Below, piece after piece: positions 16,073-24,333 of a stretch of 50,153 bases of DNA. The notes under the pieces are model-generated. The model was not told the origin of the DNA. It worked only from the letters and a program-made list of their open reading frames with translations, and searched no databases. The position numbers and the translations under genes were made by a program. Each line of letters starts with the position of its first letter. The first letter of the stretch is position 1. Source of the stretch: Flavobacteriales bacterium UBA1937 (GTDB lineage: Bacteria > Bacteroidota > Bacteroidia > Flavobacteriales > Weeksellaceae); contig DDFD01000086.1 of NCBI GenBank assembly GCA_002337005.1, positions 1 through 50,153 on the forward strand, given 5' to 3'.

Positions 16073-17911
16073 TTATTTCAAGAATTTTTTGGTTTCTGTA
16101 CCGTTTTTGTAACTTAAAATATACATTCCAGAAGGTATAGATTTGTTGATGGTAATTTCATTAGATTTAGTATTTCCTTTCTGAATTACTTTTCCGTTTA
16201 CATCATAAATTGCATACGCTCCGAAACCATCTTTTTGGTTTCCTGCTAAAGTTAATTTATTTGCTTCTTTGGTATAAACTACACTGTCTTTTATTGTTGC
16301 AGAAACTTTATCAGTACCTAATGTCCCGTCTATAATTCTTACAGAATAATCTTCTATTTGTCCGTAATTGAGATTTTGACAAGAATCATAGCTGCCAATA
16401 TCACTTCTTACTCTCATTCTGAGATAAGTGTTAAGAACGGCAGTTGCTGGCGGTGTGAAGGTAACAGTGTATGGTGAATTGGCTGTAGGAACAGAGGAAC
16501 CCGAATCAGCAATTAATTCTGAAGCTTCGAAAATACCGTTGTTATTATAATCTATCCAAGCTTTTATGGTTTGAGGATTGGTAGCAAAGCTTACTTTTAG
16601 ATTTTGTGGGGAATTTGCTTGTAAATCTGTATAAACAGAAGGATTGGTACAATTTTGAGAAGAATAATCTACATAATATTGTGCATTTGAAGTAAAGTAA
16701 CCAGATGAAGAATTGTTAATATTTCCTACAGTTACATTGGTAGGTCCTGCATTATAATTTCCAGAATTTGTAATTCCTGCTGGTGTACAAGTAGCGGCTG
16801 TTAAAGCTTCTGGAGGAGGATTGCTCACTAAATCTTTACCTCCGTTAGATGTAGTAAGGCTTGATCTATATTGCATAAAAAGTGCTACAGCTCTATCTCT
16901 TTGCCCTGGTGTAAATTTATTGGCATCATAAGTATAGTTCATTATATTATATTGTACACCATTGTAATTTACTCCTGTACAAGGATTAGTTACAGAATTA
17001 GAAGGAGTAGGATATACACTTAATAAACTTGCAGTAGGCTCTGTATCACAAACTTTGTCATTGTCTGTCAAGCAATTGTTATTTACAGGACAATCAGATG
17101 CTAAAGGAGGGTTGTTTGTTGGATTTGCTGAAGCTCCATTAAAAGGATGATCTAGCCCCATAGAATGTCCAAACTCGTGCGCAAGAGTAGAATCATCAAA
17201 GTTAGTAACTACTGTAACTTTCATAAAGCTTTCATATGAAGAATCAGGATTAGAAGGATAACCTGCCCAGCCCATTAATCCATATGTAGATTTATCCCCA
17301 TCAAAACCTATTACCACATAAATATTAAAATAAGAACTTTCTGACCAATGTGGAGCTATTGATTTTATCTGAGTTGTAGTTACACCATTAGCAGAACTGT
17401 CTTTTACACCATATTGATCATAACCACTTAATGTGCTTCCGTTATATCTTACAATACCTGAAGTTGCAGTACACTGTGGAGTTCTTTTTGCTAAAACTAA
17501 TTTAAAAGGAATTACAGTACCATCTAAGCTACCATTACCTTCTGCAGGAAATCCAAAGCCATAGGTTGTAGCATACATTTTATTGGTATTGTTAATCCAA
17601 GTTTGGATTTGAGCGTCTGTTAAAGTTAGACTAGAATTAGAAGAATCAGAGGATTCTATAACATGCACTACTACTGGTATTTCATAAATTGGACCAGTGT
17701 AATTAGCATTTTTGTTAGAAAAAACACCAAGTTTTTTAAAAAATGCTTGCTTATCAAATTGTAATAAATTTGCTTCTGCTTTTTCTCTGGCCTTTTTAAT
17801 TTCAGGATTTATTTTTTCTAGTTCTGTTTGATGTATATCATAACCACAAGTTTTTTGAGAAAAACTTATTGTAGATACAGCTAAAAATAGTAAAAGTAAA
17901 GTTTTTTTCAT
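16073..17911 (-). CDS. Secreted M43-type zinc metalloprotease with T9SS signal
   Basis: 612 aa. Signal peptide MKKTLLLLFLAVSTISFSQ. The metzincin zinc site HEFGHSMGLDH is at 245-255, with the Met-turn NIMNY at 322-326, as in pappalysin-like (M43) peptidases. A GEVED domain follows (about 400-525; IKAWIDYNNNGIFEASELI, ending GQIEDYSVRI). The last 70 residues are a type A T9SS sorting domain (AYAIYDVNGKVIQKG, then IPSGMYILSYKNG). It should be exported through Sec and T9SS and released or held at the cell surface, where it degrades protein or peptide substrates. It is a single gene, divergent from ung. Confidence 0.92.
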   Translation of the reverse strand: MKKTLLLLFLAVSTISFSQKTCGYDIHQTELEKINPEIKKAREKAEANLLQFDKQAFFKKLGVFSNKNANYTGPIYEIPVVVHVIESSDSSNSSLTLTDAQIQTWINNTNKMYATTYGFGFPAEGNGSLDGTVIPFKLVLAKRTPQCTATSGIVRYNGSTLSGYDQYGVKDSSANGVTTTQIKSIAPHWSESSYFNIYVVIGFDGDKSTYGLMGWAGYPSNPDSSYESFMKVTVVTNFDDSTLAHEFGHSMGLDHPFNGASANPTNNPPLASDCPVNNNCLTDNDKVCDTEPTASLLSVYPTPSNSVTNPCTGVNYNGVQYNIMNYTYDANKFTPGQRDRAVALFMQYRSSLTTSNGGKDLVSNPPPEALTAATCTPAGITNSGNYNAGPTNVTVGNINNSSSGYFTSNAQYYVDYSSQNCTNPSVYTDLQANSPQNLKVSFATNPQTIKAWIDYNNNGIFEASELIADSGSSVPTANSPYTVTFTPPATAVLNTYLRMRVRSDIGSYDSCQNLNYGQIEDYSVRIIDGTLGTDKVSATIKDSVVYTKEANKLTLAGNQKDGFGAYAIYDVNGKVIQKGNTKSNEITINKSIPSGMYILSYKNGTETKKFLK

Positions 17912-17998
17912 GGTAAAGAATTAGATATTTTTATTTTCACAAATTTAGTTAATTATTATTGTTTATTTTCGTAAAATTAATTTAAATTATAATAATTA

Positions 17999-18640
17999 AT
18001 GACCTGGACAGAAATACTAGCACCGATAAAAAATACAGAATATTTTGAAAAGCTTTGGCAAAAAGTTAAAAATGAATATGCAACTACCAAATGTTTTCCG
18101 CCAAAAAAACAGATTTTCAGAGCAATTGAACTCACGGCTTTTGAAGATGTAGAAGTAGTGATTATCGGGCAAGACCCTTATCATAATGATTTTCAGGCAA
18201 ATGGTTTGTGTTTTTCGGTTTCAGATCAGGTTTCTGCGCCGCCTTCACTCAAAAATATTTTTACAGAACTCAAAGACGACTTAGGCATAGTAAAAACCAG
18301 TAACGAACTAGATTCTTGGGCAAGACAAGGTGTTTTGTTGTTGAATGCTATGCTTACGGTTCGTGCGCACGAGCCCAATTCTCACAAAGATTTGGGTTGG
18401 GAGAAATTCACAGATTTTATCATCAAAGAAATTTCGGACAAAAAAGAAAATGTTGTTTTTGTTTTGTGGGGTGCTTTTGCGCAAAAAAAAGCTTCGCTTA
18501 TAGATGAAACGAAGCATTTTATCATTCAGTCAGCACATCCTTCTCCGTTTTCGGTGTACAGAGGTTTCTACGGAAGCAGACCTTTTTCTAAAATTAATGA
18601 TTACCTGAAATTAAAGGGCAAAAAACCAATTGATTGGTAG
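17999..18640 (+). CDS. ung: Uracil-DNA glycosylase
   Basis: 213 aa, slightly shorter than the 220-230 aa common for family 1. The water-activating motif is GQDPYHNDFQANGLCFSV and the DNA-intercalation/His motif is HPSPFSVYRGFYGSRPFSKIN. The middle segment LLLNAMLTVRAHEPNSHKDLGWEKFTD matches the family conserved block. It removes uracil from DNA as the first step of base-excision repair. It ends 1 nt before the stop of the convergent lipoprotein gene, so there is no space for a separate terminator. Confidence 0.97.
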   Translation: MTWTEILAPIKNTEYFEKLWQKVKNEYATTKCFPPKKQIFRAIELTAFEDVEVVIIGQDPYHNDFQANGLCFSVSDQVSAPPSLKNIFTELKDDLGIVKTSNELDSWARQGVLLLNAMLTVRAHEPNSHKDLGWEKFTDFIIKEISDKKENVVFVLWGAFAQKKASLIDETKHFIIQSAHPSPFSVYRGFYGSRPFSKINDYLKLKGKKPIDW

Positions 18641-18641
18641 T

Positions 18642-19106
18642 TTATTCTATTTTTAAATCAATAACATACTTTCCTTTTAAATCTTCAAAACCAACATCTG
18701 TAGAATTAGAAGGATATATATTAGTAAGCGTGAATTTTCTGCCCTGAAAAACAAAAGAATTTTTATTGTCTTGAGTAGAAATCGTAAATTTTCGTGGTCT
18801 AGAATGTAAACTCATTACCTCAATTTCTACTGTCGCAAAACCTGCTGTAATGCAACGCGCATTCATAGGACATCTGCTGTCTTCGATGGTTGTAACAAAA
18901 GTAATATTGAGCTTGTTTTCTTCCGAAAAAATATTTTGTTTTTCTACCAATCTCACAGCTCCTTTTTCTGGTTTTTCTGTAGGATAGGTGCTGTTTACAG
19001 TTTCTGAATTGGTGGTAGGCATTTTCACGTCAGTTGATTTTTTTTGAGATGCACATTGAGTAAAGATAAATGCTGAAATTGTCAGCAAAAATATTTTAGA
19101 TTTCAT
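18642..19106 (-). CDS. Lipoprotein with DSRCP...C motif
   Basis: 154 aa. Lipoprotein signal MKSKIFLLTISAFIFTQC with Cys18. The mature part contains EDSRCPMNARCITAGFATVEI and ends in a short beta domain (FTLTNIYP...). The DSRCPxxxxC pattern with its paired cysteines is a recurring feature of small Bacteroidota lipoproteins of unknown role. It starts 6 nt after the DUF456 gene and is surely in the same operon. Function unknown. Confidence 0.78.
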   Translation of the reverse strand: MKSKIFLLTISAFIFTQCASQKKSTDVKMPTTNSETVNSTYPTEKPEKGAVRLVEKQNIFSEENKLNITFVTTIEDSRCPMNARCITAGFATVEIEVMSLHSRPRKFTISTQDNKNSFVFQGRKFTLTNIYPSNSTDVGFEDLKGKYVIDLKIE

Positions 19107-19112
19107 AATTTT

Positions 19113-19598
19113 TTATTTTGTAAAGATATCTATTAAAACTACCAAAAACATTGCCAAACCTATTAAAAGATTAAAACCAGTGCCATAAATAAACCCTAAA
19201 AAAGCACCTTTGGTAGCATTGAAAGCTTTTTTCTTGTCGGTTCTATCATGGATAAGTTCTCCTAAAAAAACACCAAGCAACATCCCGATTATAAAACCAA
19301 TGGGCGGAAAAAATAATCCGATGATAGTGCCTAAAAATCCACCAATTTTACCATATCGGCTTCCTCCGTATTTAGCTGTAGTTTTGATGGGAATGGTGTA
19401 ATTTAGAATTAACGAAGCTAGTGTTAAAACTCCAAAAATAATAACATAAATAATAGAAAACTCTGGATTTCCGAAGAATTTATACAATAAAACTCCTGCG
19501 AAACTAAGCAGTAATCCTGGTAAAACTGGGAGAATGGTGCCCGCAATTCCTATAACGATGAGAATGATAGAAAGTAGTATAAATAGTGGTTGTTCCAT
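19113..19598 (-). CDS. DUF456 family membrane protein
   Basis: 161 aa and strongly hydrophobic, with four or five membrane segments. Typical DUF456 landmarks are GIAGTILPVLPGLLLSFAG near the N terminus and GSRYGKIGGFLGTIIGLFF in the middle, followed by GMLLGVFLGELI. The glycine-zipper-like stretches suggest tight helix packing. The family has no established function. It leads an operon with the DSRCP lipoprotein and diverges from the mechanosensitive channel gene. Confidence 0.9.
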   Translation of the reverse strand: MEQPLFILLSIILIVIGIAGTILPVLPGLLLSFAGVLLYKFFGNPEFSIIYVIIFGVLTLASLILNYTIPIKTTAKYGGSRYGKIGGFLGTIIGLFFPPIGFIIGMLLGVFLGELIHDRTDKKKAFNATKGAFLGFIYGTGFNLLIGLAMFLVVLIDIFTK

Positions 19599-19684
19599 TT
19601 ATTATTTTTAAATATTGGTATAAAATTAACAAATAAACGCAATTGCCAATCATATTTTTTATTTTTGTAGAAAATTAGAACAAA

Positions 19685-20926
19685 ATGGGATTTTTTAAAA
19701 GTTGGAGTGCTAAAATAACTGCCTTTGTAACGGAGAACGTTACAGATGATTTGTATTTACCAGTCACTATCGGAGCAAAGCTCATGTTTTTGGTTCTTGT
19801 ATTTTTAGTAATAGACATTATTTCTGTCTTTTTTTGGAAATATTTTTCTAGATTTTTGGTCAAAATTTTAGGAAGTAAAACTATTCTCAAAGAAATTTAT
19901 AAGCAAAAAGCATGGCGTTCTTTGGCTCATTTTTTCTCATTACTGTTTTGTTTTTTCATCTATGAAGATATTTTTGGGCCAAGACATCCTAGAACGAACC
20001 TTTACACCGAAAGAATGATTATTTTCGGACAAGTGATGGTTTTTGCAGTTTTAGTTTACCGATTGATTAAAGCCGTAGAGATTTATTATGAACAAAACCA
20101 AGACCGCTATAGAATCACCGCTATTAAAGCCATTTCAGAATCATTGAGAATTTTTGGAATTGTGATTTTTTCGCTTATTGGGATTTTTGTAATTTTTGGA
20201 ATTGGTTTGCAAACGGTAATAGGCGTTTTAGGAGCAGTAACAGCGGTAGTTCTTTTGGTTTTCAGAGATACTATTTTGGGATTTGTAACCGGAATTCACG
20301 TTTCTACTTCTAAAAACCTGAAAATTGGAGACTGGATTGGTATTCCTAAATATAATATTGAAGGAAATATAATGGATATCAATCTCTTAACTACGAAAAT
20401 TCAGAATTTTGATAAGACTTTTTCTACCATTCCTACTTATGATTTAATGAGTACAGAAATTAGAAATCATCAAATTATGTACGAAGGAAGCAGCCGCAGA
20501 ATAAAACGTTCAGTATATTTTAATATCAAATCTTTCAAATTTGTGGACGAAGAATTCTATAATAAAGTTAAAGATATCAATCTTATTTCTGAATATCTCG
20601 ACAGAAAGTTGAAAGAAATTGCCGAATCTAAAAAAGGAATTCCGCATTCTGAACGTTTAATTAATGGTCAACAATTAACAAACATCGGACTTTTCAGAAA
20701 TTATGTCTCTAATTTCCTTAAAAATAACCCGAAAATAGACCACGACGAAATTATTTTGGTGAGACAGTTAGAAATTTCGCCTCAAGGTTTGCCTTTAGAA
20801 ATCTATTGTTTTGCTAACAAAGCAGAATTAGCAGACTACGAAAGAATTCAGGCAGATATTTTCGACCATATTCTCACTGCTGCCAAAGAATTTGACTTAG
20901 AAGTAATGCAAGTAAATAAAATTTAG
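19685..20926 (+). CDS. MscS-type mechanosensitive channel, YbdG-like
   Basis: 413 aa. Several N-terminal membrane helices are followed by the pore-lining helix and beta-domain entry (VIGVLGAVTAVVLLVFRDTILGFVTGI, then KIGDWIGIPKYNIEGNIMDINLLTTKIQNFD). The C-terminal part has SSRRIKRSVYFNI and a long insertion (LISEYLDRKLKEI...) shared with E. coli YbdG rather than the short MscS. The length also matches YbdG (about 415 aa). It should act in the inner membrane in tension relief or osmotic sensing. It stands alone, with no visible operon partner. Confidence 0.9.
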   Translation: MGFFKSWSAKITAFVTENVTDDLYLPVTIGAKLMFLVLVFLVIDIISVFFWKYFSRFLVKILGSKTILKEIYKQKAWRSLAHFFSLLFCFFIYEDIFGPRHPRTNLYTERMIIFGQVMVFAVLVYRLIKAVEIYYEQNQDRYRITAIKAISESLRIFGIVIFSLIGIFVIFGIGLQTVIGVLGAVTAVVLLVFRDTILGFVTGIHVSTSKNLKIGDWIGIPKYNIEGNIMDINLLTTKIQNFDKTFSTIPTYDLMSTEIRNHQIMYEGSSRRIKRSVYFNIKSFKFVDEEFYNKVKDINLISEYLDRKLKEIAESKKGIPHSERLINGQQLTNIGLFRNYVSNFLKNNPKIDHDEIILVRQLEISPQGLPLEIYCFANKAELADYERIQADIFDHILTAAKEFDLEVMQVNKI

Positions 20927-20966
20927 AATTAAAAAATTAAAAAATTAAAAAATTAAAGAATTAAAA
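20927..20966. repeat. Short tandem repeat AATTAAAA x5
   Basis: Five consecutive 8-nt units (aattaaaa three times, then aattaaag, then aattaaaa) start right at the mscS-like stop codon. The region is AT-only and prone to slippage. Confidence 0.85.
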
Positions 20967-21034
20967 GATTTACAAATCAAAATTTTCACAACTACATAAC
21001 CTTACTATTTTACAACTTCACGACTTTACATAAA

Positions 21035-21754
21035 ATGACAAAATTATCAGTAAACATCAATAAAATTGCGACCATCAGAAATGCAAGAGGCGCAGAAACT
21101 CCTAGTGTAACCGAAGCTGCCATTAAAATTCAAGAATTTGGTGGACAAGGAATTACCATTCACCCAAGACCAGACGAAAGGCATATCACCAGAAAAGATG
21201 TCTATGATTTGAAACCTTTGGTTTATACCGAATTTAATATCGAAGGAAATCCGCATCGTCCTTTTATAGATATGGTTTTGGAAGTAAAACCAGAACAAGT
21301 TACGTTGGTTCCCGATGCAGATGATGCCATCACTTCTAACGCAGGTTGGGATTGCGAAAAAAATCTAGATTTCTTAAAATCTGTGATTACAGAATTTAAA
21401 AATGCAGGCATTAGAACGTCTATTTTTCTTGACCCAAACCCAGAAATGGTAAAATTTGCTGCGGAAACAGGAACCGATAGAATAGAACTCTACACCGAAG
21501 CTTACGCCAGAAATTATGAAACCAACAAAGAAACAGCCATAAAACCTTATTATGAAACCGCTTTAGAAGCTACAAAATATGGTTTAGGAATTAATGCGGG
21601 ACACGATTTAAGTCTTGATAATCTAAAATATTTTGCAGACAATATCCCGAATTTATTAGAGGTTTCTATTGGGCACGCTTTGATTTCTGAAGCGTTGTAT
21701 TTAGGTTTAGAAAATACTATTCAAGCGTATTTGAAGAGATTGGCGAAATGGTAG
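21035..21754 (+). CDS. pdxJ: Pyridoxine 5'-phosphate synthase
   Basis: 239 aa, standard length. Family blocks are LSVNINKIATIRNARG at the start, GITIHPRPDERHI, LEVKPEQVTLVPD, SIFLDPNPE, IELYTEAYA, GLGINAGHDLSLDNL and the final EVSIGHALISEAL. It condenses 1-deoxyxylulose 5-phosphate and 3-amino-2-oxopropyl phosphate to pyridoxine 5'-phosphate, the last step of DXP-dependent vitamin B6 synthesis. It is preceded by the AT-rich tandem repeat and followed by a hydrolase gene after a 160-bp repeat-bearing gap. Confidence 0.98.
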   Translation: MTKLSVNINKIATIRNARGAETPSVTEAAIKIQEFGGQGITIHPRPDERHITRKDVYDLKPLVYTEFNIEGNPHRPFIDMVLEVKPEQVTLVPDADDAITSNAGWDCEKNLDFLKSVITEFKNAGIRTSIFLDPNPEMVKFAAETGTDRIELYTEAYARNYETNKETAIKPYYETALEATKYGLGINAGHDLSLDNLKYFADNIPNLLEVSIGHALISEALYLGLENTIQAYLKRLAKW

Positions 21755-21914
21755 TTTAATTGAAAATTGAAAGTTGAGAATTGAAAAATTTTAAATCTGC
21801 TCAATCAGCAAAATCAGCGAGGAAAATTATTTTCTAAAAATAGATTTTTCTTTGCAAGCTTAAAATATTTTCAAACATTTAAAATAAATCTTTGCGCACT
21901 TTGCGTTTAAAAAT
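21755..21914. repeat. Intergenic phrase repeats before the hydrolase
   Basis: Contains 'aattgaaaattgaaagttgagaattgaa' type tracts. A segment ctgctcaatcagcaaaatca (about 21799) resembles 44361-44400 before lipA. The phrase ctttgcgcactttgcgttta (about 21892) resembles the leader of mvaD at 24306-24326. No gene is seen. Confidence 0.5.
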
Positions 21915-22688
21915 ATGCAAATTTTACACTCAAAAATATACGGACAAGAAAAAAACGGAACACCTCTTCTCGTTTTTCACGGACTTTTCGGAATGTTAGA
22001 CAATTGGGGAAGCTTCGGAAAAGAGTTTGGCGAATTTTTCCCAACTCATTTGATTGATTTAAGAAATCACGGAAAAAGTTTCCATTCAGACGAGATGAAT
22101 CATCAGGTTTTGGCAGAAGATATTCTCAATTATATGAATTTTCACGGCATCGAAAAAGCCCATCTTCTCGGGCATTCTCTTGGCGGAAAAGCAGTGATGA
22201 CTTTTGCGATTTCTTTTCCCGAAAAAGTAGAAAAACTCATTGTAGCAGACATTGCTCCGAAAGCATATCCTCCTCATCATCAAGGAATTATAAAAGCGCT
22301 TCAATCTGTAAATTTTGAGGAAGTACATTCTAGACAAGACGTGGAAACAGTTTTAAGTAATTACATTCCTGAGAAATTTGTCATTCAGTTTTTGACTAAA
22401 AATTTGTATTGGACGGAAGATAAAAAACTCAATTGGCGTTTTAACCTTCAAACTTTGGCAGAAAAATACAATGATTTTGTGGCAAATGCAATAAAATTTG
22501 GGAAATTTGAGGGTGAAACATTATTTATTGCAGGCGCAAAATCTAATTATATTCTTCCACAAGATGAATTGTTGATGCGTCAACAATTTCCTAAATACCA
22601 ATTGGTTACCATAGAAAATGCAGGGCATTGGGTACAAGCACAAAACCCGAAAGATTTTAATCAAGCAGTGAGGGTTTTTTTAATTTAG
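21915..22688 (+). CDS. Alpha/beta-fold hydrolase (YbfF-like)
   Basis: 257 aa. The fold begins PLLVFHGLFGMLDNWGSFGKEF (oxyanion region), the nucleophile elbow is LLGHSLGGKA (Ser), and the catalytic His is in ENAGHWVQAQNPKDF. The overall length and the DLRNHGKSFHSDE segment are typical of the YbfF/acyl-thioesterase-like esterases of bacteria. The substrate is unknown; a short-chain ester or thioester is likely. The protein is cytoplasmic, with no signal peptide. The leader carries the 'ctttgcg' phrase repeat just before the ATG. Confidence 0.88.
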   Translation: MQILHSKIYGQEKNGTPLLVFHGLFGMLDNWGSFGKEFGEFFPTHLIDLRNHGKSFHSDEMNHQVLAEDILNYMNFHGIEKAHLLGHSLGGKAVMTFAISFPEKVEKLIVADIAPKAYPPHHQGIIKALQSVNFEEVHSRQDVETVLSNYIPEKFVIQFLTKNLYWTEDKKLNWRFNLQTLAEKYNDFVANAIKFGKFEGETLFIAGAKSNYILPQDELLMRQQFPKYQLVTIENAGHWVQAQNPKDFNQAVRVFLI

Positions 22689-22698
22689 AATTAATTTT

Positions 22699-22962
22699 AT
22701 GACAGAACAAATACTTTGTTTATCTTATAGCATTATAATTATTTTTATTTTTTCATTAATTTTTAATGATAAAGTTTTCGAATATTATTATGGAAAATTA
22801 AAGGATAAAAAAAGAAGTTGGTTTTGGTTTGAAGTTTTCAATATTGAAAAAACAAAAAATAATATGCGAAAATTTTTAAGAATTTTGAGTGCTTTTGTCA
22901 TTTTCGTTAATTTTATTTTATTCTTATTTGTAATGTTTTATTTTATACAGAAGAATTTTTAA
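22699..22962 (+). CDS. Small two-helix membrane protein, unknown
   Basis: 87 aa. Two hydrophobic segments (SIIIIFIFSLIF near the N terminus and LSAFVIFVNFILFLFVMFYFI near the C terminus) flank a basic cytoplasmic-type loop (KLKDKKRSW...). I recognise no family. It begins 10 nt after the hydrolase stop and is followed 9 nt later by the frameshifted small membrane gene, so the three may share one transcript. It is much more AT-rich than its upstream neighbour. Confidence 0.62.
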   Translation: MTEQILCLSYSIIIIFIFSLIFNDKVFEYYYGKLKDKKRSWFWFEVFNIEKTKNNMRKFLRILSAFVIFVNFILFLFVMFYFIQKNF

Positions 22963-22971
22963 AAAGAAACA

Positions 22972-23179
22972 ATGAAACCATTATCAAAACTTATCCTTCA
23001 AAGTATATTTTTTTGTTAATGCTATTCTGATTTTTTTCTATTTAATAGCAGTTTATGATAGATTTAATGGAAGAAAAAGCCTTAATCCAAAAGAATTTTT
23101 ATTTTCTGGTATTATTATTTTGGTTTTATCAGCAATTAATTTTCTTTACTATAAAAACAAAAATTTTAATTCTAAATAA
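22972..23179 (+). pseudogene. Frameshifted small membrane protein gene
   Basis: From ATG 22972 the frame reads MKPLSKLILQSIFFC and stops. A run of seven T (23008-23014) precedes the break. Removing one T joins it to FVNAILIFFYLIAVYDRFNG and onward through a second membrane helix (FLFSGIIILVLSAINFLYY) to a stop at 23177, for a total of 68 aa. The restored product is a plausible two-helix membrane protein like the upstream gene. Either the gene is broken, expression depends on slippage at the homopolymer, or the T-run is a sequencing error. Confidence 0.68.
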
Positions 23180-23225
23180 TTAACCGTATTTTTGTAAATC
23201 ATTCATCAATTATCAATCATTATTT

Positions 23226-24239
23226 ATGGTTCTCGTTACAGGCGCAACAGGAATTCTCGGGAGAGTTATCGTTTTAGAATTGTTAAAACGTGGTAAAACT
23301 GTTCGTGCTGCCAAAAGAAAATCTAGCAATTTAGAAGAAGTAAAAGATTCTTTCCGTTTTTATACCGAAAATTCTGACGAATTTTTTAACAAAATTGAAT
23401 GGATAAACGTTGATTTTGAAGATATTTATTCACTTCAAAAAGCATTAGTTGGCGTAGAAGAGGTTTATCATTGTGCTGCGAAAGTCAGTTTTCATCCGAA
23501 GGATAAAAGAAAAATGTACAAAACCAATATCGAAGGAACTAAGCAATTGTTGTATGCCTCAGAAAATTCTTCGGTTAAGAAATTCCTTTTTGTGAGTTCT
23601 ATTGCGGTTCTTGATGGTTTTAATGAAAACGGAGAATTAGATGAAAATTCAGATTTTAATCCAAAAGTAGATCATTCTTCATATGCTATTTCTAAACATT
23701 TTTCTGAAATGGAAGTTTGGCGTGCTTCCGCAGAAGGTCTTAATGTGGCAATTGTAAACCCCGGTTTAATCATCGGAAGTGGAAATTGGAACGAAAGCAG
23801 CGGAACTTTATTTAAAGAATTAGGCGAAAATGCCTTCACGTTTTCAGGGGGAACTTCTTATGTAGATGTAAGAGATGTTGCTAAAATTTCGGTAGAATTG
23901 ATGGAAAATAATATTTTCGGAGAAAGATTTATTTTAATTTCTGAAAATAAAAAATATGAGCAAGTTGCTAATTTCATCAAACAAAAATTAGGAAAACCAG
24001 CCACTAGAATTGTTCCAAATGGTTGGTTGAAATCTGGAGTTTTCTTGAATGCAATTTTAGGTTGGCTTATTTCTCCGCTCAAAATGGCGAATAAAGTGAA
24101 TGTGCAATCTGTAACGGAATTCAACAAAATATCCAATAAAAAGATCAAAGAAAAGCTCAATTACGAATTTATTTCAGTGGAAGAAAGTTTGGCTTTTCAC
24201 TTGGAAAATTATAAAAAAGACAAAAGTTTTAATAAATAA
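23226..24239 (+). CDS. NAD(P)-dependent epimerase/dehydratase (extended SDR)
   Basis: 337 aa. Rossmann motif LVTGATGILGRVIVLELL at the N terminus, the NAD-binding contact VYHCAAKVSF, and the catalytic Ser/Tyr-Lys as FVSSIAVLDG and YAISKHFSE. The sequence is nearest to dihydroflavonol-4-reductase/3-beta-HSD-like SDRs rather than sugar epimerases. The substrate is unknown. A TATTTTTG element at 23187-23194 is a likely -7 box, giving a leader of about 25-30 nt. It is followed directly by a dispersed repeat and then mvaD. Confidence 0.9.
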   Translation: MVLVTGATGILGRVIVLELLKRGKTVRAAKRKSSNLEEVKDSFRFYTENSDEFFNKIEWINVDFEDIYSLQKALVGVEEVYHCAAKVSFHPKDKRKMYKTNIEGTKQLLYASENSSVKKFLFVSSIAVLDGFNENGELDENSDFNPKVDHSSYAISKHFSEMEVWRASAEGLNVAIVNPGLIIGSGNWNESSGTLFKELGENAFTFSGGTSYVDVRDVAKISVELMENNIFGERFILISENKKYEQVANFIKQKLGKPATRIVPNGWLKSGVFLNAILGWLISPLKMANKVNVQSVTEFNKISNKKIKEKLNYEFISVEESLAFHLENYKKDKSFNK

Positions 24240-24240
24240 A

Positions 24241-24298
24241 AATTCCCCTTCTTTGAAGGGGTGGCGAAATTTTCGTAGAAAATTTTGACGGGGTAGTT
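24241..24298 (+). repeat. Dispersed 58-bp repeat, copy 1
   Basis: Two hairpins: ccccttc-ttt-gaagggg, then aaattttc-gta-gaaaatttt, ending gacggggtagtt. An inverted copy lies at 43059-43117. It starts right after the epimerase stop codon and may also serve as a terminator. Confidence 0.8.
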
Positions 24299-24333
24299 AA
24301 AAAATATTTGCGCTCTTTGCGTTTAAAAAAAAT

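Noticed and set aside
19726..19744. Inverted repeat TGTAACG-GAGAA-CGTTACA resembling the GTAAC/GTTAC regulatory dyad
   Set aside because: It lies inside the coding start of the mechanosensitive channel gene, the GTAAC-GTTAC gap is 7 nt rather than 4, and no -7 element lies 22 nt downstream.
20927..20966. AATTAAAA tandem repeat considered as a CRISPR-like or origin iteron array
   Set aside because: Units are 8 nt with no spacers and pure A/T; no DnaA-box set, parS or cas genes are near. Simple slippage repeat is enough.
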